The position numbers and the translations under genes are program-made. The notes under the pieces are model-generated. The model did no database searches and was not told the origin of the DNA. It worked only from the letters and a program-made list of their open reading frames with translations. Below are positions 1-9,952 of a stretch of DNA of 64,000 nt, one piece after another; position 1 is the first letter of the stretch, and every line of letters begins with the position of its first letter. Where the stretch lies: assembly GCA_936432065.2 (NCBI GenBank), contig OW386287.2, positions 91,989,688 through 92,053,687 on the forward strand, in the 5' to 3' direction. The DNA is from Rutpela maculata. Its lineage: Eukaryota > Arthropoda > Insecta > Coleoptera > Cerambycidae.

Positions 1-122
1 CACCAAATCAAGTCATTTTTGGTATACTTTAGTTTTACAACAAGCAGGACTCAATCCCCAAATACCATTCCAAAATTTTTGGTCCATTACACCTCTTGTT
101 ACATCTATCCTGGGACACAGTG
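1..122 (-). mobile_element. Terminal 122 bp of a mariner-like element, cut by the window edge
   Basis: This is one terminal inverted repeat of the same element family that is complete at 25034-27172. The sequence runs colinearly with that copy's right terminus. It ends in gggacacagtg followed by TA, against gggacacactg in the complete copy. The rest of this copy lies outside the window. Confidence 0.85.
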
Positions 123-221
123 TATATAGGTTGCCTGGTAACGGCTAAAAAATCTAACTTCATCATTCTCAATGTCTCCTCCTGTTGCATCTTTGCGAAG
201 GACTGAATTTTATTTCAATAA

Positions 222-690
222 TAATCCAGTAAATAAGCCGGAAAAAAGTGGAAAATGTGGTGGAACAGCACCGATTTGGAATATTCCTTTTTTTCACGTG
301 CTGTTCCCTAGACCCCCAGGAACATTCATCAGTATTGACCCATGAGAAAGTTAGGGGGGTTTGAAGTGCCCCAAAAAGTAGCTGTCATAAAAATTTTTAT
401 AAAACTAATATTTTGCCTCAGAAATGGGCTCTAGGGAGTTTTCTGGCTCGCTGATCATGAATCTGAAGTCCAAATTGAGGAATTCCATATTATAGTATGG
501 AATTCGTGCCATTTTTTAAATAAAAATTCCACTTTTTCGGGTGGAAATTTAAATAGAATATTGTGCTGTGGAAGTGTTCTCTAGGGGGTTTTTTGAGTCG
601 TTGATCACGATACCGAGGAATTCCATATTCCAGACTGGAACATGTGTCATAGAAAATTCCATTTTTTCAGAAAAAATTTAAATATTAACG
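222..690 (+). repeat. Dispersed repeat family Y, copy A
   Basis: It starts at the family terminus (atccagtaaataagcc) and carries the diagnostic blocks tggtggaacagcaccgattt and tgccccaaaaagtagctgtc. Two modules about 152 bp apart each contain a gatca[ct]ga core followed by gaggaattccatattcc-type sequence. No coding capacity is visible. Three more copies lie at 2852-3474, 20655-21768 and 23724-24960. This copy preserves the uninterrupted site (gaatattgtgctg) that is split by an insertion in copy C. Confidence 0.85.
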
Positions 691-819
691 TTCTTCCATG
701 AAAATATTTAGCATAAGATCTGAATATGTGTATTGCTGTTTTGTTTGTATATATATTTTTTAGCTCTGTGTTTATGTATATTTTCACGGTTGTGTACTAC
801 ATTATGAAATGCATATTTG

Positions 820-1110
820 TAAAATATATAAATATTCAGATGTTAAAATGAAACATCATTTCATCAGATTTCTATTCAATTACAAAAACATAAAAATTAA
901 AAAAAAAAAATTTAAATTCAAATCATTAATAACATTTTTATTTCCCAATAGATTTTGTTCAAAAACAATAAGGTTCTTCCTCTAGCTAACACTAATTTAC
1001 TGTCCAAATAAATGAAATTTTTTTGTCTGCGAGCGATATTTACGGTTTTAGAAATGTACAGATCAAATGCAATATACTCTTCGTTTTCGTATTTGCGAAG
1101 AGTAAATAAC
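820..1110 (-). repeat. Dispersed repeat family X, partial copy
   Basis: This stretch aligns by eye with 2215-2504. Both have the block catttcatcagatttctattcaa or a close variant, a run on caaaaacaatagggttcttc, and then a terminal hairpin made of tatactcttcg and cgaagagta. The copy lacks the tRNA-like central part seen in the longer copies. Confidence 0.65.
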
Positions 1111-1450
1111 ACAGGTCCACAAAAAAAGGTCTTGTTGTAAGGTCTATTTTGATGCGCTGAAGTTAATTTTGGACATAAATTTCTGTGTCAGTTTCCTTCT
1201 GCCACCCCTAGGAGATAAAAGAAAGGTGTAGAATAATTAGCAGCATACCTACGTAAACATATATAATACAAGCGAGATCCGTTAGACAGCACAGGGTCTG
1301 GTATCCAAAAGTGTTGAGCCACACAGCAACCGCTCTGTCAAGTCTAGATCTGCGTAGATTCGACTCCCGCTCCCCGCAATCAACAATGTAAGGCAGAAAG
1401 TTTCATAAAATTAATTAGGGCAGTGAAAATAATATAAACTAGTGGAAGCA
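1111..1450. other. No gene seen; possible tRNA-like fragment
   Basis: No open frame with recognisable content. A B-box-like stretch, gattcgactccc, lies near 1358. It sits about 40 bp after a weaker A-box-like stretch around 1309, so this may be the head of a worn SINE. The fold was not checked. Confidence 0.3.
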
Positions 1451-2504
1451 TTATACTCTTCGTCAATTTACTGACCTTTTTATATAATTGTTACACATTC
1501 TATAGGACACTCTTCGCAGTTTTCTTGTAAATAATGTTAGTTTTTGGACATTCTAAATTTTGTGATATCAACTTTGTTGTGAAAAAAAATTTGAAAAACA
1601 TGAAATAACAAACACCCTATCGAGGATTTGAACACAAGGCCTTTGGATTGCCAGACAAAGCACAAATCAAATCAAATCAAATCAAATCAAACAATACTTT
1701 ATTTATATTAAATTATAAATATGTCTCTCCGGAAACTGTTCCGGAGCCAGCCAGACAACCACGGCGCGCTGCATTGTGGTGAGTGTAGGGCTAGGCGTGG
1801 CAGGTCCGGTTCGACTAAACAATAATTAATGAGGAGCTTAGAGTTCCTGTTTAAAGGGCATAAACTTAAACTAACAATAACTTTTAAAAAACATGATATA
1901 TGAAAATATCTAAAAATAGTTAAAATAACACAATAAAATTATCAATTTCGCGCACAACACGAACGCGAACACTGAAATTTTGGTTGCTGACACGGGAAAA
2001 CAAAACTCAACGAAAAACCCGTTCAAAGCAATTCCACCCTGGAGGTCTTCCTGCCAGGAAAAGCCAGACAAAGCTTTAGCCATTGGACCATCACAGATCA
2101 CTATGAAAACTGAATGTCTAGAGTATATATCATTCGAGTGTTATATTTCAACAAATTAGATATATTATTATGAAATATATGTATTAGTAAAATGTAAACA
2201 AAAAAAAACAAAAAATATAGAGAATAAAATTTCACAAGATTTCTATTCAAATACAAATAACAAAAATTAAGAAAATATATTTTTTTTTAATTTAAATGAT
2301 TAATAACTTTTTTATTTACTGATTGATTTTTTTCAAAAACAATAGGGTTCTTCTTCTAGCTAAAGCTAACTTACTTTTCAAATTTCAATACAATCGGGCT
2401 TTTCCTTCTTAAGCTATCGTGCTTACAAGAAACGTGACAGACAGATAGACGAACGGACAGATCAGATGCAATATACTCTTCGTTTTTGCGAAGAGTATAA
2501 TAAT
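1451..2504 (-). repeat. Dispersed repeat family X, full-length copy with a nested insertion
   Basis: Bounded by tatactcttcg on the left and a hairpin ending cgaagagtata on the right. Read on the minus strand it contains a tRNA-like segment, with B-box-like gttcaaatcctcg (complement of 1621-1635). The same order of blocks occurs in plus orientation at 21770-23563. The copy is split by the retro-insertion at 1662-2062. The tRNA-like core suggests a SINE-derived element, but the hairpin termini do not fit a plain SINE. Confidence 0.7.
1662..2062 (-). mobile_element. Retroposon insertion with 12-bp target duplication
   Basis: Flanked on both sides by gccagacaaagc (1650-1661 and 2063-2074). On the minus strand it ends with aataaagtattg and a simple tail of repeated TTTGA units, the pattern left by target-primed reverse transcription. 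It splits repeat X, so it is younger than that X copy. No ORF of known LINE type is left; it is either a short non-autonomous element or a 5'-truncated one. Confidence 0.8.
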
Positions 2505-2668
2505 GTATCCCATAAAGTTGTAAAAGAAATACATCTAGAACAAATAAAATTGTTTTGTAATTATTTTATTTGCAACAGCCTATATAGCGTATATATATAG
2601 GACACTGAAGAAGAACCAACAAATCCTTAATTATCAGTTTTCAAATATGATTCAAATTATGACTGATA
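2505..2668. other. Short spacer without gene
   Basis: AT-rich sequence between repeat X and the MITE. Nothing recognisable was found. Confidence 0.5.
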
Positions 2669-2832
2669 CAGTGCTTGTAATTGCCGATTAGGCATGTACA
2701 TTCACGTAGCGCGAGAGATATGACAACGTAGCAATAGTAAAGCATCCCAACTCTCAGTTATTTCATTTCAGCCAGCTGGCACACACGATGTAATTCTTAC
2801 TCCCTATGCCTAACCTGCCACTACACACACTG
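2669..2832. mobile_element. 164-bp MITE, copy 1 (TA-flanked)
   Basis: The termini are cagtgcttgta and the complement of tacacacactg, each next to TA. A second copy of about 180 bp at 47874-48053 shares the block cattcacgtagcgcgagaga and the block cagccagctggcac. TA flanks and cagtg ends fit a Tc1/mariner-type MITE; this is inference. Confidence 0.7.
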
Positions 2833-2851
2833 TATAAATGATGTAAATTAT

Positions 2852-3474
2852 ATAAAAAAATGATGATAAATTAATAACTATTTTATCACACAGAATACCA
2901 CCTTTTGTACCAACACAATAAATGCTATATTCTCATAAAAATTGTTATCTTTTAATCATTTACCTCACTTGAAAGAAGAAAACATTTGCATGAATTGCTG
3001 CAGTATTCATAAAATTGCCATGTATATTAATTTGAAATCCTTATACATAACTTTTTTTCTTCAAAGTAAAATTGACTTTATATAGTATTTGTTATTACTA
3101 TTACTATATTATTACTATTTATAGTAGTATAGTATAGTATAAATATTCGTACTTAATATTCATATATAATTTTTTTCTTCAAAGTGAAATTCGGCACGAA
3201 AAATGGTACGTATTCCAGTCTAGAATACGGAATTGCTCAATTTGGACAAAACTCCTAGAGTCTATTTCTGAGGCAAAATATTTGTTTTTTAAAATTCTTT
3301 TAAGATAGCTACTTTTTGGGGCACTTCAGCTTTCTCATTTTCAGAGTTAATGCAGGGGTCAATGCTGATGAATGTTCCTGGGGTCTAGGGAACACGTGAA
3401 AAAAGGAATTTTTTAAATCGGTGCTGTTCCACCACTTTTCCACATTTTTTGGCTTATTAATTGGACTAGGTATA
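2852..3474 (-). repeat. Dispersed repeat family Y, copy B
   Basis: Reverse-oriented copy. The far end (ttaataactattttatcaca) matches copy C near 21740-21770. The near end (tccacatttttt then ggcttattaattgga) is the family terminus. It is full length without the hAT-like insertion found in copy C. Confidence 0.8.
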
Positions 3475-4282
3475 AAGTGAATCAGTGAGTGGAATTGCAC
3501 TACCATGGGGCTATTCTCCTAGGTCCATTTTATCATTCTACTTTTGTTCTTAAATAGCTTTAAATATATGGTAATTTTTAGAAAACTATGCTAAATGAAT
3601 TGAAAAATATTTTATAATAAATAAAGCCTCCTGAATACTGAAAAATAAAAACTCATATAAACATCTTCAAAAACAAAAATGTCAGCCATTCAACTGAGAA
3701 AAAGCAGATCGCCAGAGGAATAGCCCAACTTACATTACTTATAAACCGGGAGCTAGTGATTGTTTGGTTGACTTATTTCATTAACTTTATAAAGTTGATT
3801 TTCATAATGTCTCCTATTTATTAAACGGCAAGTCTGTCATGAGTAGCAAGACAATGCTCGACAGGAGCGCTTCAATTATGTAAAAAAAAAAAAAAAATAG
3901 TGCAATTGGAAAACTGACAGATTGCCTTTTTCTTACATTTTATATTATAAACTATTTATACAAGAAGTTACAACATTCAATGATATATATATATATATTT
4001 TTTTTTCATATTTGAGACGCTCTTGTTGAGTCATATCACGTGTTTACTCTAGTAGGCAGCCATTTTCATGATTTGCAGCACAGAAATACTAGATTTATGT
4101 TATAAAGAACGTTGATGAAATTGGCCAAGAACTTCTGTCTCTGCGTATCGGGCTATTAATCAAAAATATTTTTAAGGAAATTGTTTTAAATTAAATTACA
4201 ATTGAGTTACCTCCTCTCTCCGTGTGACATCATTTCAGTGTAATTTTGATATGTAAAATCAGTTTCATCTCCTTGTCTCTTA
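3475..4282. other. AT-rich stretch, no gene seen
   Basis: Between repeat Y and the last exon of the THAP gene. It holds homopolymer runs (poly-A near 3882, poly-T and TA repeats near 3985) but no recognisable frame. The part near 4200-4282 could be 3' UTR of the THAP gene. Confidence 0.5.
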
Positions 4283-4922
4283 CTAGCAGTACAATTCGTG
4301 AATTCCATGTGGTACATCATTAATTAACTGTAGGGGCCTATTTACCTTATCAGTTAACGATGATGATGACACTAAAGCAGGCGTAATATCAACACTTGGG
4401 TTCTTTTTACAAGCAGATTTAATATTTAGGGAAAGATCTGACAAGATTTTTCGTTTTCGTGTACGTCTAGAAAAGGAAAGTTATTAATAATTATTTGATT
4501 TTAATATTTAATTCCTACAATGTAAAAACATTACCTACCTTACGTTAACGGTTTACATTGCTTTCTTTTCGGTGGGTACAGCTGTTTTCGAAAGCTTCAG
4601 CTTTGGAATACAATCAGGAATAACCAAGTGCTCTGGGGTCTTTTCAAAACATTCGGCAGTGAAATGAATTGAACACATCCGTCCTGTGCAATATATTTAT
4701 TATATAAATGAATTTATTTAAACATTTTATTTATTTATAAACGAATGAAGTTTTTCTAGTTTCATTTTAACTTACCATTGTTGAGGTTAACTACGTCACG
4801 GTCACAAAAGCTAATCCATTTTTTGCTCTCTTTTCATCCTTAGGGAACCGAAAGTAGCTAATATTCGTATTTTTGGTGATCCCGTTCCAGTTTTTGCAGG
4901 TTTTTACTGAACAACTAGGCAT
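4283..4922 (-). pseudogene. THAP-domain gene, three exons, one frameshift
   Basis: THAP domains are C2CH zinc fingers that bind specific DNA in the nucleus, and are found in host regulators and P-element-like transposases. Exon 1 is 4776-4922 and starts MPSCSVKTCKNW. It has the early C-x4-C pair and an FRFPKDEK block typical of the family. Exon 2 (4557-4683) supplies the late cysteine and histidine in MCSIHF, followed by ECFEK. Exon 3 (4283-4466) encodes a basic, serine-rich tail and a stop. The junctions are GT/AG and phase-compatible (AATG|gtaag with cag|GACGG; GCAAT|gtaaac with tag|ACGT). I chose the start at 4922 because the domain begins there. A run of six A near 4820 must be one base longer to keep the W-x4-C part of the finger in frame, so the copy is either broken or carries a homopolymer error. 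The product would be only about 150 residues, with no transposase domain. Confidence 0.72.
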
Positions 4923-4982
4923 GTTGGAAGATTTTCGACTAATTTGTAAACACAAACAAATCGAATAAATGACATATGACAT

Positions 4983-5783
4983 ATGACATAAATAAATGAA
5001 ATATGAAATATTTTAAATATGGCCGCGTTTGGGATGTGCGCAGTAGAGGACGAAAATGAGACCTTCATCTGCACACACCTTATATCCTTTACATCATGGG
5101 GTGCAACATATTACAGTATTATTTACTTCAGTACTTTTTATTTTATATTGTACAAAATTAATCATATTTATTACCATTAAATAATAGTTATTTAGTAGGT
5201 ACACAGAGAGAAATCTCTTTGGAACATTTTGTACAATATTGTGGAACGACGTCTTGTTGCATTTTTTTAAACAATTGTAAAATTTCAAGGTACAACATTA
5301 TATAGTTTTATACATTTTAATTGTGCATAATTCTTGTGCGTTTTATTTATCCAATATAAAGATTTAGTTACAATGAATTTATTGGAAACTTTGACTAACA
5401 AATTGGCGAAATTTAGAGTAAAACTTATTTATTTTTACTCAACAAGTCATAGCAAATTAAGCTTAATTTATTGTTAATCGTGTCCTCAAACTATACATTT
5501 TGTTGCCATTATATTTACAATTAGTTTTAAGTAACTGTTTAAAGGGTTTGCACAAATTGTGTAACATAAAAATGTGATTTTATAAACAGAGATGCTGACA
5601 AATTTGTGAAAGTACGAGTCCCAACTTATTTATTTCCGCTGAAGAATAATAGTAATCTATGCCTAATTTTATCAATGCCGCCTGCACAAACTGAGTAATT
5701 TAATGACATACTATTCACAATCAGTTTGGCGATATTGTTTTAAAATTTTGTATAATTGTTTAATTTGTTTCACATAAAGATAA
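4983..5783. other. AT-rich stretch, no gene seen
   Basis: Upstream of the THAP gene. Repeated short words such as acaattgt and tacaaaatt recur, as they do at 11270-11900. The promoter of the THAP gene would lie near 4925-5050, but no clear element was found. Confidence 0.45.
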
Positions 5784-6039
5784 CACAGCCCCACAAAAAA
5801 AAATGAAAGTTCATACTCCAGAGTCAGACATATGTATTCCTATGTATTTTTCGACGCTGAATCCGATCCCGAGCTCAGAAATGGCCCTTCACGTCTGGAA
5901 TTGGCCCCACGGGGCCAAAAATGGCCTGAGAGGTGGATTCCGGGATGGGGCGTGGTTAAAGGTCCATTCTAAAGCCAAAGTCGAGTTTGTGGTTGAAAAG
6001 TCCACGACCAACTGAAATTTCGCGTTTGGGGCCGGAAAA

Positions 6040-6669
6040 ATGGCCCCTTGGGGCCGGAAAATCGTGTTTCGGGCCTCGCAATGGCATCAGTGGTATTTTC
6101 GTGTACTTTTGAATACTGGAATGAATACCGTGCTTGAAAAGTTTATGGTCAACTTCAATTCCCCGTTTGGGACCAGAAAAATGGCCCCTTGGGGCCGGAA
6201 AATCGTGTTTCGGGCCTCGCAATGGCATCAGTGGTATTTTCGTGTACTTTTGAATACTGGAATGAATACCGTGCTTGAAAAGTTTATGGTCAACTTCAAT
6301 TCCCCGTTTGGGACCAGAAAAATGGCCCCTTGGGGCCGGAAAATCGTGTTTCGGGCCTCGCAATGGCATCAGTGGTATTTTCGTGTACTTTTGAATACTG
6401 GAATGAATACCGTGCTCGAAAAGTTCATAGTCAACTTTGATTCCCCGTTTGGGTCCGGGAAAATGGCCCCTTGGGGCCGAAAAATCGTGTTTCGCGCTTC
6501 GCAATGGCATCAGTGTTGTCTGTGTGTACTTTTGAATACTGGAATGAATACCGTGCTCGAAAAGTTTATGGTCAACTTCAATTCCCGGTTTGGGACCAAG
6601 AAAATGGGCCCGGAGGGACCAGAAAATCGCGGTCCAGCGTGGCACTTGCAACTGTGGTATTTTATGTGA
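6040..6669. repeat. 141-bp tandem array in E1 left arm (five units)
   Basis: Units begin at 6040, 6181, 6322, 6463 and 6604, exactly 141 bp apart. The first three are nearly identical and the fifth is diverged. Because 141 is a multiple of three and the unit lacks stops in some frames, long repetitive open frames appear on both strands. These are by-products, not genes. The inverted counterpart has two units at about 7343-7624. Confidence 0.9.
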
Positions 6670-7187
6670 TGAGACAATGGCCTGAAGACTTGTGACGCAC
6701 ACACGAGATGAAAAGAGATGAGGACGGAGAGGAAACCTTACAGGTCTGTGTCGTCAAGAGATACGTGAGAGTCATTTTCGGCAATTGTCAAACTTCCTTA
6801 CAACTTCCGCCTGTCTTCTTGACCTGGCCTCAATCCTGACACACGAGGTGCCTGCCTCCATACCTGGCTACCACCGTGTCGTCCAGCACTCCCTTACGTT
6901 CTCTATGTCTATGAATAAAGGACGTATGGATGATAAAAGATGACGACGAAAGATAAAGATGAGAGAAATCAAACGACGAAAGGTTTGAAGACTGCCTGGA
7001 ATCGCTGCAGAGAGTAAGATGGTGTCTCGGAGTTCGATCAACAGAAAGTGAGCAAGGAAGAATCCGCCAACTCTCTTAGAGTAGCATCCAAGCAGACACG
7101 CACCAATGAGAATGCAGCAAGCAGCAGCGCCCGAAAACTCCTCTTATTTGCTTCCCGGGAACTATTTGTAACGGACTTTGTGAGCAC

Positions 7188-7351
7188 CAGCGCCAAGAAA
7201 AATCAGCAGCGCCAAGAGGAAAATCAGCAGCGCCGGGAAAAATCAGCAGCGTCGGAAAAAATCAGCAGCGCCAAAAGAAATCACCAGCGCCAAGAAAAAA
7301 ATCAGCAGCGCCGGGAAAAATCAGCAGCGCCAAAAAAAAAATCAGCAGCGG
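7188..7351. repeat. Short satellite in E1 centre
   Basis: About nine degenerate copies of an 18-20 bp unit based on aatcagcagcgccaagaaa. The lysine/glutamine-rich frame through it is low-complexity and is not called as a gene. Confidence 0.8.
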
Positions 7352-7883
7352 CCCAAACGGGGAATTGAAGTTGGCCATAAACTTTTCAAGCACGGTATTC
7401 ATTCCAGTATTCAAAAGTACACGAAAATACCACTGATGCCATTGCGAGGCCCGAAACACGATTTTCCGGCCCCAAGGGGCCATTTTTCTGGTCCCAAATG
7501 GGGAATTGAAGTTGACCATAAACTTTTCAAGCACGGTATTCATTCCAGTATTCAAAAGTACACGAAAATACCACTGATGCCATTGCGAGGCCCGAAACAC
7601 GATTTTCCGGCCCCAAGGGGCCATTTTTCCGGACCCAAACGCGAAATTTCAGTTGGTCGTGAACTTTTCGACCACAAACTCGACTTTGGCTTTAGAATGC
7701 ACCTTTAACCACGCCCCATCCCGGAATCCACCTCTCAGGCCATTTTTGGCCCCGTGGGGCCAATTCCAGACGTGGAGGGCCATTTCTGAGCTCGGGATCG
7801 GATTCAGCGTCGAAAAATACATAGGAATACATATGTCCGACTCTGGAGTATGAACTTTAATTTTTTTTTGTGGGGCTGTGTAA

Positions 7884-8248
7884 TCATTTTACGGCTATTG
7901 GTTAAAAATTGTACTGGCCGCGTCGGCCATGCTACGCATATACGCGCAGGCAATTACGCATCAGATCCAGGTGATATTTTGCTAAGTGAAGACGTGCACG
8001 TCCTATAAGAATTATACAGGTATATTTGTGATGGAATTTGTTAACCAAGTGGGGTTTCTTAAGCTAATTCCAGCATTCACAGGTAAGTACTTCACGCAGA
8101 GCTATAGATTTGCATATATTTTATCTTAAATCAACTGCATTTTCGTCAACGTGTAAAGGCTTCTGGTTTCTTTATGCTAGGAATGCATCCGTGTACCAAA
8201 TATAATATAACTTTTTTATGGTCATAGATTTTGTTGCATGGTAAAGTC
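7884..8248 (+). other. Possible 5' exon; otherwise no gene
   Basis: An ATG at 8031 opens a 17-codon frame that ends at a strong donor (acag|gtaagt, 8082/8083). A candidate acceptor, tttcag, precedes 9958. The join would give only 38 residues and then a stop. It may be a non-coding transcript or chance. Confidence 0.25.
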
Positions 8249-8336
8249 AATTAATGGAAATGTTTCCGTTATTCATGATATGTAATAGACAAATGTCTAT
8301 TACATATCATGAATAACGGAAACATTTCCATTAATT
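8249..8336. repeat. Perfect 43-bp palindrome with 2-nt loop
   Basis: Arms 8249-8291 and 8294-8336 are exact complements around the loop aa. A structure this perfect is either very young or recently copied (for example by snap-back synthesis). Confidence 0.95.
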
Positions 8337-8559
8337 AAATTAAGCAAAATTGAACTAGAAATCAAAAATGTATCTTTTATATTTACAATACATAGAATAA
8401 CAGTATTTCACTCCATTTAACGTGTTTTTTGTCGAAGATGTAAAATAGTAATATGTGCGCAATCAATGAGTGAAGGAGGAATTACTGCTTTTATATGAAT
8501 TATTTTTTTTTGCTTTACGCCGAGATTTGGTAAACAGACAATTACTAAAATTTTCATAC

Positions 8560-8880
8560 ATTATATACAGATTGGAGACCTTAGCTTCTCTTATATACTA
8601 AATACCAATGTTATGGACTCTTACTTGCTTGATTTACTTATGTACCCCAATTTACGCCCCAACTCTTCAACGGAATAAGATGAAAATGCAATCTAGTACC
8701 AGATCCCGTTAAAACGTGTACCAAATTTCAAGTCAATATCTCAAACGGTTCCAGAGTAATCGTGTGCACCAAACATTCTAAGCCTATTTCAACAATAAAA
8801 ATTTTCAAAATTTTTTGCGTTACTATACTTCCACTGGACGTGGAAGCAAAAGATATCGATTTAAAATTTTGGGAATTTAT
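8560..8880 (+). repeat. Fragment of dispersed repeat family V
   Basis: Aligns with 41350-41690: cttatatactaaataccaat, then aataagatgaaaat, then gtgtaccaaatttcaagtca, ending in ctatacttccactgga. It is one arm of the foldback element at 40360-41692, here without its partner arm. Confidence 0.7.
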
Positions 8881-8890
8881 ATGATTGAAT

Positions 8891-9610
8891 GAAGCACATC
8901 CTATATCTATATTTAACAGTTTTCGAGAAAATGGCGATTGAAAATGTTATATCGATCATAAATTATTGCATTTTCACATAAAACAAATGAATGTAGAGGT
9001 AATCTGTTACGGTTATTTAAGCCTTTTGGCGAGAAAAATTTAACAAAGGCATAACAATTCCAATTCCGGTTGAACCGGAAGTACTACAAGAAGTGACTTT
9101 CAGACTTAAATTACTTCAATATTTTTAATGTATTTAACCTTAAATTTACATTCTACTAATATTTCTGGATACTTTTTGTTCCTAGTGTCCTAGTCTAAAT
9201 TTAACAGTTTTTGAGTTATCGACAACTGAATGCTCACCTGCACTGTAAATATCACAAATCTGTTCGAACATTTAGTTACCGATATCTCAAAAACTATTAA
9301 TTTAGGCGGGCATTAGGAACAAAAAATATCCAGAAATATTAGTAGAATGTAAATTTATGGTTAAATACAGAGTGTTCCGTTAAAAATATTGAAATAATTT
9401 GAGTCTGAAAGTCACTTTTTGTAGTACTTTCGGTTCAGCAGGAGATGACAGTATCAAATTTTACTCGCCAAAATGCTTAAATAACCGTAATAGATTGTCT
9501 CCTACATTCATTTGTTTTATGTGAAAATGGAATAATTTACAATCGATGTAATATTTTCAATCGCCATTTTCTCGAAAATTGTTAAAGATAAATATACGGT
9601 GTGCTACATG
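8891..9610. repeat. Long inverted repeat, about 335 bp arms
   Basis: The left arm (8891-9226) reads outward with ttttcgagaaaatggcgatt. The right arm (9272-9610) has the complement aatcgccattttctcgaaaa near 9559. Further matched blocks include aaatgaatgtagaggtaatc against its complement near 9490. Arms are diverged by point changes and small indels. It looks like a foldback-type element without coding sequence. Confidence 0.8.
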
Positions 9611-9952
9611 TTTTGTACTTAGAATTTCTTGACCAATCTAAATTTTGTATATCAGGTGTTCCATTAAAAATAATAAAGTTTATACTTTTTCCGGTTAAAT
9701 AACAATCAGATGTTAGAGCAATTAAAATGTGCACCTGATTCAATCATACAATTTCTCAAAATTCGAAATCAATATATTTTTTTACAAGAAAGTTATAGGC
9801 TGGCTAGTAATATCGTAGGCACCCGGTATATACACAATTGAACTTTAATTAAAAAGGGGGAAACATGCCATGCAGAATTAATACATCAAATGTATTAAAT
9901 AATCATCAAAAATGATGCATAAAATCATAATTGTTTATTTTGTAATATTTGT

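Larger units (their letters stand above)
5784..7880. mobile_element. Foldback element E1, 2.1 kb
   Basis: Long inverted repeat starting cacagccccacaaaaaaaa on the left, with its complement at the right end. Both ends are flanked by TAA (5781-5783 and 7881-7883). About 255 bp of unique arm on each side (5784-6039; 7625-7880) lead into 141-bp tandem units, five on the left and two on the right. The asymmetric middle (6640-7350) ends in a short satellite. No transposase is encoded, so it would depend on an enzyme made elsewhere. A 3-bp TAA duplication would suit PIF/Harbinger or CACTA-type enzymes, but the terminus does not settle this. Confidence 0.85.

Noticed and set aside
1621..1635. A functional tRNA gene
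   Set aside because: Only a B-box-like stretch is present, inside dispersed repeat X. No cloverleaf could be drawn with the neighbouring sequence.
5956..6702. Open frames of 248 and 209 codons on opposite strands as repeat-protein genes
   Set aside because: They follow the 141-bp DNA unit exactly and exist on both strands. No start context, introns or known domains.
7048..7368. Lysine/glutamine-rich protein
   Set aside because: Half of it is the 18-20 bp satellite in the centre of E1, with no conserved part.
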